Assembly (NCBI GenBank): GCA_027494135.1
Contig: JAOSJK010000012.1
Location: 982,795-1,046,794, forward strand
Source: Acidimicrobiia bacterium
Lineage (GTDB): Bacteria; Actinomycetota; Acidimicrobiia; IMCC26256; PALSA-610
Length of the DNA stretch: 64,000 nt
Direction: 5' to 3'
Shown here: positions 34,087 through 43,329 of the stretch, one piece after another
Numbering within the stretch: position 1 is the stretch's first letter
How the letters are laid out: every line of letters begins with the position of its first letter
Made by a program: the position numbers and the translations under genes
The notes under the pieces: generated by a model
Databases searched by the model: none
Seen by the model: only the letters and a program-made list of their open reading frames with translations
Told to the model about the DNA's origin: nothing

Positions 34087-35236
34087 GGTCGGGCGCGGCC
34101 GGTCTGGAGGGCGGCGCGGGTCTGGCTGGCGATCTCGAGGTCTTCGCGGGCGGTGACGACGAGGGTGGACACGGCCGAGCCGCGCTGGCTGAGATCTCGG
34201 TCGGCGTCGCCGGCGTCGACGTTGGCGGCGGCGTCGATGGCGACGCCGAGATGGGCGAGCCGCTCCGCGGCGGCGTGGCGCACCTCGGGTGCGTGTTCGC
34301 CGACGCCACCGGTGAACACCACGGCGTCGACGCCGGCCATGGCGGTGGTCATGGCGGCGATCCCCGCGGCCAGGCGGGCGATGTAGGTGTCGAAGGCGAC
34401 CGCGGCCCGGTCATCGCCGGCGCGGCGGCGGTCGAGCACGTCGCGCATGTCGCCGGTTCCGCCGGTGAGACCGGCCAAACCGCCGTGGAGTTCGAGACCG
34501 TCCCGGACCGCTTCGGCGGTCAGGCCGGCGTCGGTGATCAGCCACAGGACCAGTCCGGGGTCGACGGCCCCGGATCGGGTCTGCATGACTAGCCCGTCGA
34601 GGGCGTGAAACCCATGGTGGTGTCCACCGACCGGTTGCCGACCGACGCGCACAGCGACGCCCCGGCGCCGAGGTGGCAGGTCACGACCCGAAGGTCACCC
34701 GCAGTGCGTGGCACAGGGAGCAGCTCCCGGGCGCGGCGGGCGGCGTAGGCGTGGGACAAGCCGTGGAACCCGAACCGGCGCAGGGGCCAGCGGTCCCGCC
34801 ACGGGCCGGGCAGCGCGTAGGTGGCCGCGGCCGGTGGCAGCCGGGCGTGGTAGGCAGTGTCGAAGCACGCCACCTGCGGCATCTCGGGCAGGGCGCGGCG
34901 GGCGGCCGCGATGGCGGCGAGCGCCCGGGCCTGGTGGATCGGAGCGAGGGGGCTGAGCGCGGCGACGCGGTCGACCACGTCGTCGTCGAGGACCGTCGCC
35001 GACTCGAAGTCGGTGCCGCCGTGCACGACCCGGTGCCCCACCGCACCCACCGGTGTCTGCTCGGCGAGCGCGGCGATCGGCGCCATGTCGGCTGGGTCCC
35101 ACGCCTCGACGTGGGTGTCGGCGACGACGGTGCCGGCGGGGTCGAGGATCGCGAGCTTCAGGCTCGACGAGCCGGTGTTGACGACCAGCACCGGCCCGGG
35201 CGCGGCGGTCGACTGGGCGTCGGGGTCGCCGGTCAT
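34083..35236 (-). pseudogene. ackA: Acetate kinase, frame interrupted once
   Basis: From ATG 35236 (ATGA overlap with phosphoketolase stop) to the ATGA overlap with the HAD-GH65 gene. Motifs: VLVVNTGSSSLKLA, HRVVHGGTDF, RRFGFHGLSHAYAARRA, HLGAGASLCA, and after the break VDAVVFTGGVGEHAPEVR. A C is missing near 34600 (FTPSTG should read FTPLDGLVMQTRSG). The enzyme makes ATP and acetate from the acetyl phosphate produced by phosphoketolase. Confidence 0.92.
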
Positions 35237-37606
35237 GCCGGATGGGGCCATGCCCATGCGGTCACGTCGGGATGGTCCTCGCCGTGGGTGCGGGTGAAGG
35301 CGCGGGCGGTGTTGCGCCGGTCGACCATCTCCTGGCGCAGCTCGGCGGCGCGTTCACCGAGCCCGGGAACCCGGTCGATGACGTCCATGACGAGGTGGTA
35401 GCGGTCGAGGTCGTTGAGCATGACCATGTCGAACGGGGTCGTCGTGGTGCCTTGTTCCTTGTAGCCGCGCACGTGCAGACCGGCGTGGTTGGTGCGCCGG
35501 TAGGCGAGGCGGTGGATGAGCCACGGGTAGCCGTGGTAGGCGAAGATGACCGGGCGGTCGGCGGTGAACAGGGCGTCGAACTCGGCGTCGGGGAGCCCGT
35601 GGGGGTGCTCGGAGGGGGCTGGAAGCGCATCAGGTCGACGACGTTGACCACCCGGACCCGCAGGTCGGGCAGGTGGGTGCGAAGCAGATCGGCGGCGGCG
35701 AGGGTTTCGAGGGTGGGCACGTCACCGGCGCAGCCCAGCACCACGTCGGGATCGCCGGCGTCGTTGGAGGCGAAGGTCCAGATCCCGATGCCCCGGGCAC
35801 AGTGCAGCTCGGCTTGGTCCATCGCCAGCCAGGTCGGCATGGGCTGCTTGCCGGCGACGATGACGTTGACCAGGTCGGTGCTGGCCAGGCAGTGGTTGGT
35901 GATCGACAGCAGGCAGTTGGCGTCCGGTGGGAGGTAGACGCGGATGACCTGGGCGGACTTGTTGACGACGTGGTCGATGAAGCCGGGGTCCTGGTGGGAG
36001 AAGCCGTTGTGGTCCTGGCGCCAGACGTGGCTCGACAGCAGGTAGTTGAGCGACGCGATCGGTTGCCGCCAGGCCAGTCCGCTCGAGACCTTGAGCCACT
36101 TGGCGTGCTGGTTGAACATCGAGTCGACGATGTGGATGAACGCTTCGTAGCAGTTGAAAAGGCCATGCCGGCCGGTGAGCAGGTAGCCCTCGAGCCATCC
36201 CTGGCAGGTGTGCTCGGAGAGGATCTCCATGACCCGCCCGTCGGGTGCGAGGTGTTCGTCGGTCGGGGAGCCGGTCGGCCATCCACGCCTTGGCGGTAAC
36301 GTCGAGCACGGCGGCGAGGCGGTTGGAGGCGGTCTCGTCGGGGCCGACGATCCGGAAGTTGGCGTGGCCGGCGTTGACGTGCATGACGTCGCGCAGCCAG
36401 CCGCCCAGCACCCGGGTCGCTTCCGCCACGGTTGTGCCTGGGGTGACGACGTCCACCGCGTGGTCGGCGATGGGCGGCAAGGTGAGGTCGCGGCGCAGGA
36501 TGCCGCCGTTGGCGTGGGGGTTGGCGCCAAGGCGGCGAGGCCCGGTGGGTAGCCAGCCGGTGACCTGGCCGACGGGGCGGCCGGCGTCGTCGAAGAGCTC
36601 GTCGGGGCGGTAGCTGCGCATCCAGTCTTCGAGCATCGCCCGGTGTTCGGGGTTGGTGCGCACCGCGGCGAGGGGCACCTGGTGGGATCGCCAGGTTCCT
36701 TCGACGGGGAGGCCGTCGACGACGGCGGGCCCCGTCCAGCCCTTCGGGGGTGCGCAGCACGATCATCGGCCATCGCGGCCGCCCGTTGGTGCCACCGGTG
36801 CGGGCCGCGGCTGGATGTCGGCGACGCGGTCCAGTGCGGTGTCGAGGGTGGCGGCGAGCTGGTGGTGGACCTCGGCCGGGTCGTCGCCCTCGACCAGATA
36901 GGGGTCGTGGCCGTAGCCGGTGAGCAGCGCCGTGAGCTCGTCGTCGCCGATGCGGGCCAGCACGGTGGGATTGGCGATCTTGTAGCCGTTGAGGTGCAAG
37001 ATCGGGAGCACGGCACCGTCGCGGGCGGGATCGACGAACTTGGTGGAGTGCCAGGCTGCGGCGAGCGGCCCGGTCTCCGCCTCGCCGTCGCCGATCACGC
37101 AGGCGACGACGAGGTAGGGATTGTCGAACGCGGCGCCGTAGGCGTGGGCGAGCGCGTAGCCGAGTTCGCCGCCCTCGTGGATCGATCCGGGGTCTCGGGT
37201 GCGACGTGGCTGGGCACGCCGCCGGGGAAGGAGAACTGGCGGAACAGCTTCGCCATGCCGTCGGCGTCGCGGCCGAGGGTCGGGTAGGTGTCGCTGTAGG
37301 AACCGTCGAGCCAGCTGCCCGCCACCGCCGAGGGCCCCCGTGGCCGGGTCCGAACACGTAGATGCAGTCCAGGTCGCGGGCGGCGATGACGCGGTTGAGG
37401 TGGGCCTGGACCAGGTTCAGGCCGGGGCTTGTGCCCCAGTGACCGAGCAGCCGGGGCTTGACGTGCTCGGCGAGCAGGGGCTCGCGCAGCAGCGGGTTGT
37501 CCAGCAGGTAGATCTGGCCGACCGAGAGGTAGTTGGCGGCCCGCCACCACGCGTCGAGCTGCCCGAGTTCGGCGTCGGTGAGGGGACGGTCGTCGATGGT
37601 GTGCAT
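35233..37606 (-). pseudogene. xfp: Xylulose-5-phosphate/fructose-6-phosphate phosphoketolase, frame interrupted about five times
   Basis: Reconstructed length about 790 residues, the usual size. Segments in order: [17 protein letters not shown] and [48 protein letters not shown] (TPP site) and [54 protein letters not shown] and [14 protein letters not shown]; ending [17 protein letters not shown]. Frame changes fall near 37325, 37195, 36750, 36262 and 35615. All motifs are intact, so the indels are probably errors. It cleaves ketose phosphates to acetyl phosphate. Confidence 0.92.
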
Positions 37607-37628
37607 GAGAGGTTGCGCTCCTCGAGTC

Positions 37629-38066
37629 TCAACGGCGGCGGAGTCGGCGGCGATGGGCGGTCAGGCACACCTGCGAGCAGAAGCGCAGCGCGGCGCCGCC
37701 GGTGTCGTGGCCGACATGGGGGCTGTCGGCGGCAACGGGCATCCCGCAGATCGGGTCGATCAGCTCACCGGTCGGGCTGGTCCCGTCGAAGACGTAGCGC
37801 AGGTCCCGGTGCCACGAGTACCGCCGTCCCGCCGCCCCGGCGTGGTCGTGGAGGATGCCGGCGGCGGCGAAGCCTCGCAGCGCCTGGTCGACCTCGGTGA
37901 CGTCGGTACCCGTGTGGTCGGCGATCTCGGTTGCGCTCCACCACGCATCTGGTCTGGTGCCCACGGTGCGGTACACGGCGAGCTGGGCCGGGGTGCGCAG
38001 GTGCGACCGGGCGAAGCGGAGAAGGCTGTCGGGGATCGAGGCCGGGTCCGCGACGTGCGAGGTCAC
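37629..38066 (-). CDS. Winged-helix/YHS-domain protein
   Basis: 145 residues from GTG 38066 (AGGAGG upstream). Residues 15-90 look like a winged helix: [19 protein letters not shown] ... [29 protein letters not shown]. The C-terminus is a YHS domain, [17 protein letters not shown] ... [19 protein letters not shown]. This suggests a metal- or redox-responsive DNA-binding protein. It follows a methyltransferase gene with GTGA coupling and precedes xfp by 22 bases. Confidence 0.72.
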   Translation of the reverse strand: MTSHVADPASIPDSLLRFARSHLRTPAQLAVYRTVGTRPDAWWSATEIADHTGTDVTEVDQALRGFAAAGILHDHAGAAGRRYSWHRDLRYVFDGTSPTGELIDPICGMPVAADSPHVGHDTGGAALRFCSQVCLTAHRRRLRRR

Positions 38067-38726
38067 CGGTGCTCCTCCTGGGGGCGGTGCCGGTGGCGCC
38101 AGGGCGGGCCGGGTCGGCGGGCCGGGCGATGATCTCGCGCCACACGCCGGCTCGGCGGATCTCGACGAGGTCGAGGCCGGCGGCGCGGGCGTTGTCCTCG
38201 GTGGGGCGGTTGATGGCGGGTCCGATGAGTCGTTGGACGAGGGGGCTGAGCAGGTCGGCGATCCAGCCGAGCAGCTTGTTGGTGGGCCGGACGTGTTCGA
38301 GGAGCCGGACCTGCCCATCGGGGCGGGCGACGCGGGCGACTTCGCGGAGGCCTGCGACGGGGTCGGGGACCGAGCAGAACACGCAGGTGGCGACGACGGT
38401 GTCGAAGGTGGCGTCGTCGAAGGGGAGGTGCTCGACGTCGGCGAGATCGAGCTGCACGTGGCGGCTGGTTCGTTGGGCGCGCTGGCGGGCGTGGGCGAGC
38501 ATGGCTGGCGAGATGTCGATCCCGCTGAGGTCCACTGCTGGGGGTAGTGGTCGAGGTTGCGGCCAGTCCCGACGCCGACTTCAAGGGTCCGGCCGGTGGC
38601 GCCGGCGACGGTGCGGACTCGGCGGCGCCGGCCTCCGAGGAGGTCCATGGGTGCTTCGAAGGCGTCGTAGAAGCGGGCGATGCGGTCGTAGCGGCGGGCG
38701 ACCGTGCTCGCGGAGGGTTCAGTCAT
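38063..38726 (-). pseudogene. UbiE-like class I methyltransferase, frame interrupted twice
   Basis: From ATG 38726: VARRYDRIARFYDAFEAPMDLLGG, then motif I TLEVGVGTGRNLDHYP. A frame change near 38540 leads to LSGIDISPAMLAHARQRA ... VQLDLADVEHLPFDDATFDTVVATCVF and LREVARVARPDGQVRLLEHVRP. Near 38105 another change would bring the end to TGA 38063, which overlaps the next GTG. Family members methylate quinones or lipids; the substrate here is unknown. Confidence 0.75.
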
Positions 38727-38976
38727 GGTGGTCGGGCTGGTCACAGCCCGGCCCGCGGGAGACGCGGTGGGTGATGACCAGGGCGATGGCGAGCACGACG
38801 GCGAGGCCGATGAGCCAGGGGCTGGCTCCGGCGAGGCCGGCGAGGCTGGCGCCGCCGAGGATCAGCGCGAGCGGGATGGCCAGGCAGCAGCCGATCATCA
38901 TCACCCACATCATCCGGGTGTCCGTCGGGCGCGGCGGTGTTCCGGGGGTGTCGGTGTGGGACTCGGTGTCGGTCAT
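38719..38976 (-). CDS. Small two-helix membrane protein
   Basis: 85 residues from ATG 38976 (GGGAG upstream). Polar N-terminus, helix MMWVMMIGCCLAIPLALILGG with an internal CC pair, helix LIGLAVVLAIALVITH, and a tail ending CDQPDHHD. The CC, His and Met content hints at copper handling, like the DUF2933-type proteins at 6145 and 12771. Overlaps the methyltransferase start by 8 bases. Confidence 0.6.
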   Translation of the reverse strand: MTDTESHTDTPGTPPRPTDTRMMWVMMIGCCLAIPLALILGGASLAGLAGASPWLIGLAVVLAIALVITHRVSRGPGCDQPDHHD

Positions 38977-39002
38977 GGTGGTGTCTCCCGGGGTGGGTGG
39001 GT

Positions 39003-39272
39003 TCAGCGGAGCTGGTCGACGCGTTCGCGGTATTCCTCGGTGGTGAGCTCGCCTCGGGCGTAGCGCTCGTCGAGGATGTCGCGGGCTCGTGACCCGGAGA
39101 CCTGCCCGCCGGTGGTGTCGCGGTTGCGGGTGAAGAGCCAGACGGCGCCAGCGATGATGGCGACCCAGGAGAACATCATGAGGCTGCCCCAGAGCCACAT
39201 CCAGCCGCCGCCCCAGCCGTCCATGTGGCCCCAGCCGTCGTTGTCGGCCAGCAGTGTGGCGATCGTGTGCAT
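39003..39272 (-). CDS. SHOCT-domain membrane protein
   Basis: 89 residues: GWGHMDGWGGGWMWLWGSLMMF N-terminal helix region, a membrane helix, and the C-terminal SHOCT motif RARDILDERYARGELTTEEYRERVDQL. AGGAGCTG precedes the ATG. SHOCT proteins are common beside copper resistance genes; the domain is thought to mediate oligomerisation. Confidence 0.85.
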   Translation of the reverse strand: MHTIATLLADNDGWGHMDGWGGGWMWLWGSLMMFSWVAIIAGAVWLFTRNRDTTGGQVSGSRARDILDERYARGELTTEEYRERVDQLR

Positions 39273-39278
39273 GGCGGT

Positions 39279-42029
39279 TCAGCTCCTGGTGTGGTGGGTG
39301 AGGTAAGCGGCGGGATCGGCGGTGAAGGTGTCCCGGCAGTGGGGTGAGCAGAAGTAGAAGTCGTGGCCGTCGTGGGTGGCTGAGAGCGCGGTGGCCGGGT
39401 CGACGCTCATGCCGCACACCGGGTCGGTGGCAGTCGGCGGCGCTGGTTCGGGTTCGGCGCCGACCTCGACGGTCGGCTCGACGCTGCGGGCGGTCGCCTG
39501 CTGGGGCAGGGGCGGGGCGTGGAAGCGGCGGAGCCGGTTGGCGTTGGTGACCACCGACAGCGACGAGGCGGCCATGGCGGCGGCGGCGATGATCGGGCTG
39601 AGCCGGATCCCGAAGAACGGATAGAGGGCGCCCGCCGCGATGGGGATACCGACGGTGTTGTAGACGAAGGCCAGGAACAGGTTCTGGCGGATGTTTCGCA
39701 TCGTCGCCCGCGACAGCCGGATGGCGGTGACGAGCCCGGACAGGGCGCCGGAGACGAGGGTGATGTCGCTGGATTCGATGGCGACGTCGGTGCCGGTGCC
39801 GATGGCCGAGCCGACGTCGGCTTGGGCGAGGGCGGGGGCGTCGTTGATGCCGTCGCCGACCATCCCGACGACGCGGCCTTCGCCCTGGAGGCGGCGGACC
39901 TCGTTGGCCTTGTGCTCGGGGAGCACCTCGGCCAGTACCCGGTCGATGCCGACCGTGCGGGCGATGGCGGCGGCGGTGCGGCGGTTGTCGCCGGTGATCA
40001 TGACCACCTCGACGCCGAGGTCCTGGAGGGCGGCGACGGCGGCGACCGAGTCGTCCTTGAGCGTGTCGGCCACCGCGATCACCCCGGCCACCTCGCCGTC
40101 GATGGCGACGAGCATCGGGGGTCTTGCCGTCGGCGGACAGCCGGTCGGCATGCGACGCCAGGGGGTCGGGTCGATGCCGGCGCTGTCGAGGAGCCGCCGG
40201 TTGCCGACCAGGACCTGGTGGCCGTCCACGAGGGCGCGCAGGCCTTGGCCGGTGACCGAGTCGAACTCGGTGGGCTCGGCGAGGTCGATGCCGCGCTCGC
40301 GGGCGCCGGAGACGATGGCGGCGCCGAGGGGATGCTCGGAGGACCGCTCAGCCGACGCAACCAGGCGCAGAAGGTCGCCCTCCGCCGTCGGGCCGGCGAC
40401 GACGACGTCGGTGAGGGCGGGGGCGCCCTTGGTGATCGTGCCCGTCTTGTCGAGGATGACGGTGTCGAGCTTGTGGGCGGTCTCGAGCGCCTCGGCCGAG
40501 CGGATCAGGATCCCGGAGGTGGCGCCCTTGCCGGTCCCGACCATGATCGACAGCGGCGTGGCCAGCCCGAGGGCGCACGGGCAGGCGATGATCAGCACTG
40601 CGACCGCCGCGACCAAGGCGAACGTGAACGCCGGCGCGGGGCCCACGAGGAACCAGGCGACGAAGGTCCACACCGAGATGAGCACCACCGTGGGGACGAA
40701 GTAGCTCGAAACCAGGTCGGCGAGCCGCTGGATCGGGGCCTTGGACGCCTGGGCGGCCTCGACCATCTTGATGATCTGGGCCAGCATCGTGTCGGCGCCG
40801 ACCTTGGTGGCGGTGTAGCGGAACGAGCCAGTCTGGTTGATGGTGGCGCCGATCACGGTGTCACCGACGGTCTTGGTCACCGGGATGGGTTCGCCGGTGA
40901 TCATCGACTCGTCGACCGCCGAGGTGCCGTCGGTGACCTCGCCGTCGACGGGGATCTTCTCGCCGGGCCGCACGATGATCACGTCGCCGGGCACGACGTC
41001 CTCGATCGGGACCTCGGCCTCGGTGCCGTCGCGGACCACCCGGGCGGTGCGGGCCTGCATGCCGATGAGCTGGCGGATCGCCTCGCCGGTCCCGGCCTTG
41101 GCTCGGGCTTCGAGGAGCCGGCCGAGCAGGATCAGCGTGATGATCACGCCGACCGCCTCGTAGTACACCTCGCGCACGTCGGCGGGCAGCAGGCCCGGGG
41201 CCAGGGTGACGAACAGGCTGTAGCCGAACGCGGCGACAGTGCCCAGCATGATGAGGGTGTTCATGTCGGCGGTGCGGTGCCGCAGCGTCAGCCAGCCGGT
41301 GCGGTGGATCGGCCAGCCCGTGTAGGCCATAACCGGCGCGATCAACGCCAGCTGCACCCAGCGGTTCAGAAGGATCTCGGGCACCCACTCGGCATGGAAG
41401 AGCTCGTGGGCCATAACTGCGAACGCCACCGGCGCGGTGAGGATGGCGCCGAGCAGCACTCGGCGGGACAGGTCCGCGATCTCGGCTCGACGGGCTTCGG
41501 CCTCGGCGTCCTCCCCGGCCGAGGGTTCGGCCGGGACACCGCGGCGGGGGGGCTCGCTGGCGCGGTCGTGATCGGCGTGCGCGTCGAGGTCCAAGGCGAG
41601 CGCAGCGGTGGACGCCGCATCCGGGTCGGCGCCACGGTGGCCGTTGCCGTCGGGATCGGCGGCGACGACGAGGGTGCCGTGCACCATGTTCATGCCACAG
41701 GCGAACCCGAACTCTCCGGTGCGCTCCGGGACCAGCTCGACGGTCGTGGACGCGTAGGCGGGCAGCGACTTGTTGATGCCGAAGTCGGAGAACACCACCC
41801 GCGAGGTGCAGTCCCCGGTTTCCTGGCGGTCGAACACGAGCCGCACGGGGATGCCCTGGCGGACCTCGATCCGATCCGGCGAGTAGCCGCCCTTCACGGT
41901 GACGGTGACCTCCTGGACTCCCTCGCGCAGCTCGGCGCGGCTCGCGGTCTTGGTCCCGAAGAAGAACCGCCACAAGCCAACGGAAACCACGGCCGCGACC
42001 ACGACCACTACGACATCAGCGACACTCAT
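39279..42029 (-). CDS. copA: Cu(I)-exporting P1B-1 ATPase with N-terminal cupredoxin and C-terminal YHS domains
   Basis: 916 residues from ATG 42029. N-terminal membrane helix, then a cupredoxin-like domain ([21 protein letters not shown] ... [11 protein letters not shown] ... [14 protein letters not shown]). The pump follows: TGEP actuator ([12 protein letters not shown]), [48 protein letters not shown]. The end is a YHS domain ([16 protein letters not shown] ... [12 protein letters not shown]). Between 40110 and 40175 about 20 residues are read out of frame by two compensating indels (expected [15 protein letters not shown]). No N-terminal HMA domain. Expels Cu(I) from the cytoplasm. Confidence 0.92.
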   Translation of the reverse strand: MSVADVVVVVVAAVVSVGLWRFFFGTKTASRAELREGVQEVTVTVKGGYSPDRIEVRQGIPVRLVFDRQETGDCTSRVVFSDFGINKSLPAYASTTVELVPERTGEFGFACGMNMVHGTLVVAADPDGNGHRGADPDAASTAALALDLDAHADHDRASEPPRRGVPAEPSAGEDAEAEARRAEIADLSRRVLLGAILTAPVAFAVMAHELFHAEWVPEILLNRWVQLALIAPVMAYTGWPIHRTGWLTLRHRTADMNTLIMLGTVAAFGYSLFVTLAPGLLPADVREVYYEAVGVIITLILLGRLLEARAKAGTGEAIRQLIGMQARTARVVRDGTEAEVPIEDVVPGDVIIVRPGEKIPVDGEVTDGTSAVDESMITGEPIPVTKTVGDTVIGATINQTGSFRYTATKVGADTMLAQIIKMVEAAQASKAPIQRLADLVSSYFVPTVVLISVWTFVAWFLVGPAPAFTFALVAAVAVLIIACPCALGLATPLSIMVGTGKGATSGILIRSAEALETAHKLDTVILDKTGTITKGAPALTDVVVAGPTAEGDLLRLVASAERSSEHPLGAAIVSGARERGIDLAEPTEFDSVTGQGLRALVDGHQVLVGNRRLLDSAGIDPTPWRRMPTGCPPTARPPMLVAIDGEVAGVIAVADTLKDDSVAAVAALQDLGVEVVMITGDNRRTAAAIARTVGIDRVLAEVLPEHKANEVRRLQGEGRVVGMVGDGINDAPALAQADVGSAIGTGTDVAIESSDITLVSGALSGLVTAIRLSRATMRNIRQNLFLAFVYNTVGIPIAAGALYPFFGIRLSPIIAAAAMAASSLSVVTNANRLRRFHAPPLPQQATARSVEPTVEVGAEPEPAPPTATDPVCGMSVDPATALSATHDGHDFYFCSPHCRDTFTADPAAYLTHHTRS

Positions 42030-42536
42030 CTGCTTCGTCCTCCTGTCGGGAAAGCGGGTACCTGGCGGGGCGGGGTCGGGCGGGGCAGCGCCATGTCCTC
42101 GGGGCACGCGTCGTACGGGCACCCCAACGCCGTGCGAACGGCGGCGGCGAGCTCCTCGCCCAGGTGATCCCGGCTCACCCACGCCGCCGCCCCCTGCGCC
42201 AGTGCCGAACGGCGGTAGGCGGGGTCGGGTTCCGGGCCGATCACCACGACGTGTCCGGGGGAAGCGCGTCGAGGGCAGCCAGGCAGCACGCCGGGAAGTC
42301 CACCGTGTCGACCACGACGACGTCGGGCTCGGTGCGGGCGATGGCGTCGACCAGCATCTCACCCGGTTCCGGCTGTGCGACGGTCCAGCAGCCGGGCGCG
42401 ACCGACAACAGCTCGTCGCTCCAGTGGCGCATCACTGGGTGGCGGATGGCATCCAGGACGACCGGCAGGGTCGACTGCAGCGGGCAGCCACCCGGGCCAG
42501 CGTCGTGTCGGTGACCGCGTCGGCCAGGCATGCCAT
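42026..42536 (-). pseudogene. Receiver-like regulator without output domain, frame interrupted
   Basis: The first frame gives [25 protein letters not shown] and [25 protein letters not shown]; after an indel near 42255 it continues [40 protein letters not shown]. The second half has the beta4-alpha4-beta5 pattern of CheY-like receivers ([11 protein letters not shown] in place of GAxGYLxK). The start is unclear: ATG 42536 needs a further indel, and the track start at 42567 lies in the regulatory element. First gene of the 12-kb minus-strand operon; stop overlaps copA. Confidence 0.55.
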
Positions 42537-42562
42537 CCATCGTGGCCGAAGACACCCGCCGC

Positions 42563-42582
42563 GCCATCCGGGGCCACTACGG
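42563..42582 (-). promoter_or_regulatory. Shared regulatory element, copy 7 (best match)
   Basis: GCCATCCGGGGCCACTACGG: two units GCCATCCGGG and GCCACTACGG at exact 10-bp spacing. It lies just upstream of the long minus-strand operon (receiver-like, copA, ... xfp, ackA, GH65). Confidence 0.7.
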
Positions 42583-42650
42583 ATCGTCACACCGTGGTCT
42601 GCCACGCCAACACATCGCCGGCGCATCCGCCGGACGGGTCCTTCGGTGGA

Positions 42651-42685
42651 TCACGGATGGGAAACCCGTAGCGCGCCCGGATGGC
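42651..42685 (+). promoter_or_regulatory. Shared regulatory element, copy 8
   Basis: CCGTAGCGCGCCCGGATGGC at 42666-42685 (reverse GCCATCCGGG-CGCGCTACGG), with an extra CACGGATGGG at 42652. It faces the plus-strand genes starting at 42752, so copies 7 and 8 share one divergent region. Confidence 0.65.
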
Positions 42686-42751
42686 ACACCCGTCGATCGG
42701 CGGGACGATCACGTCACGAACCGCACGCCGACAAGCAGGGAGGGATCACTG

Positions 42752-42931
42752 ATGGCGCCACAGAGGGAAGTCGTGACCATCGAGGAGCCCCCGCTGGCCC
42801 GCTGGCTCTTCGGCTGCAGCGGCACGGGCGAATGCGCCTTCCCGACCGAATGGGCTCTCGCACCGGAGGCCCCCGACGACACGCTCGAAGTCCACACCGA
42901 GGATGACGCACATGCTTCGAACACTCAGTGA
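42752..42931 (+). CDS. 59-residue acidic protein of unknown function
   Basis: ATG 42752 has GGGAGGG upstream. The peptide contains LARWLFGCSGTGECAFPTEW and an acidic tail. The two Cys in GCSGTGEC might bind metal. Its end overlaps the next gene. No family recognised. Confidence 0.5.
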   Translation: MAPQREVVTIEEPPLARWLFGCSGTGECAFPTEWALAPEAPDDTLEVHTEDDAHASNTQ

Positions 42932-43208
42932 CACGATCACCGAGACCGTCTCGCTTCCCGGGCATGCCTGCACGATCAAGAACCCGCGCCTGGCCAACAC
43001 GGTCCTGTTCGCGCTGGTCGGGTTGAGCGTCGTGGCCGGGGCGTGGCTGGTGTCGGCGATGCTCGCCGGCCCCTGGTTGGCCGACACCTTGCTCGTCGAG
43101 GGCTCCGTAGCGGCGATCACGGTCCTCGCCTTCGGGCTTAGCGCGTGGTCGCTCAGCCGCGCACTCGGCTGCGGCCGCTGCCACACACCACAGTGCCGCT
43201 GCTCATGA
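42912..43208 (+). CDS. Small membrane protein with Cys-rich C-terminus
   Basis: 98 residues from ATG 42912 (GAGG 10 bases upstream; ATG 42903 is an alternative). Two membrane helices (TVLFALVGLSVVAGAWLVSAML and AAITVLAFGLSAWSLSRA) and a C-terminal CGRCHTPQCRCS, a likely metal-binding cluster. Resembles DUF2892-like small proteins in length and start (PGHACTIKNPRLANTVLF), though this is uncertain. Confidence 0.55.
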   Translation: MLRTLSDTITETVSLPGHACTIKNPRLANTVLFALVGLSVVAGAWLVSAMLAGPWLADTLLVEGSVAAITVLAFGLSAWSLSRALGCGRCHTPQCRCS

Positions 43209-43253
43209 CCCTGGGGAGGCCTCCCCGGTTGCGGCCCGGCACGGAGCGCCAAT

Positions 43254-43273
43254 CGGTAGCCCACCCGGATTCG
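43254..43273 (+). promoter_or_regulatory. Possible shared regulatory element, copy 9
   Basis: CGGTAGCCCACCCGGATTCG (reverse CGAATCCGGG-TGGGCTACCG), 57 bases before the ABC transporter ATG. Weaker than the others: the GCC start of unit 1 is CGA. Confidence 0.4.
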
Positions 43274-43329
43274 AACGGCGCCCCCTGCCTCGATCATCGC
43301 AACAGCACCTCCGCGAGATGGAGCGGCTC

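Noticed and set aside
35233-37606. Phosphoketolase as a decayed pseudogene or programmed-frameshift gene
   Set aside because: All catalytic motifs are intact, about five indels fall among many similar ones in neighbours, and the gene is coupled to ackA. Sequencing error is the simpler reading.
39519-42167. 882-residue plus-strand ORF opposite copA
   Set aside because: Antisense shadow, Gly/Asp/Val-rich without any motif, while the minus strand encodes a full P1B ATPase.
42241-42567. Start of the receiver-like gene at 42567
   Set aside because: That ATG is part of the CGGATGGC core of regulatory element copy 7, which recurs where no gene starts.
43255-43290. tRNA-like T-loop GGATTCGAAC
   Set aside because: The flanking bases do not form a T stem, anticodon arm or acceptor; it overlaps the weak ninth copy of the regulatory element instead.
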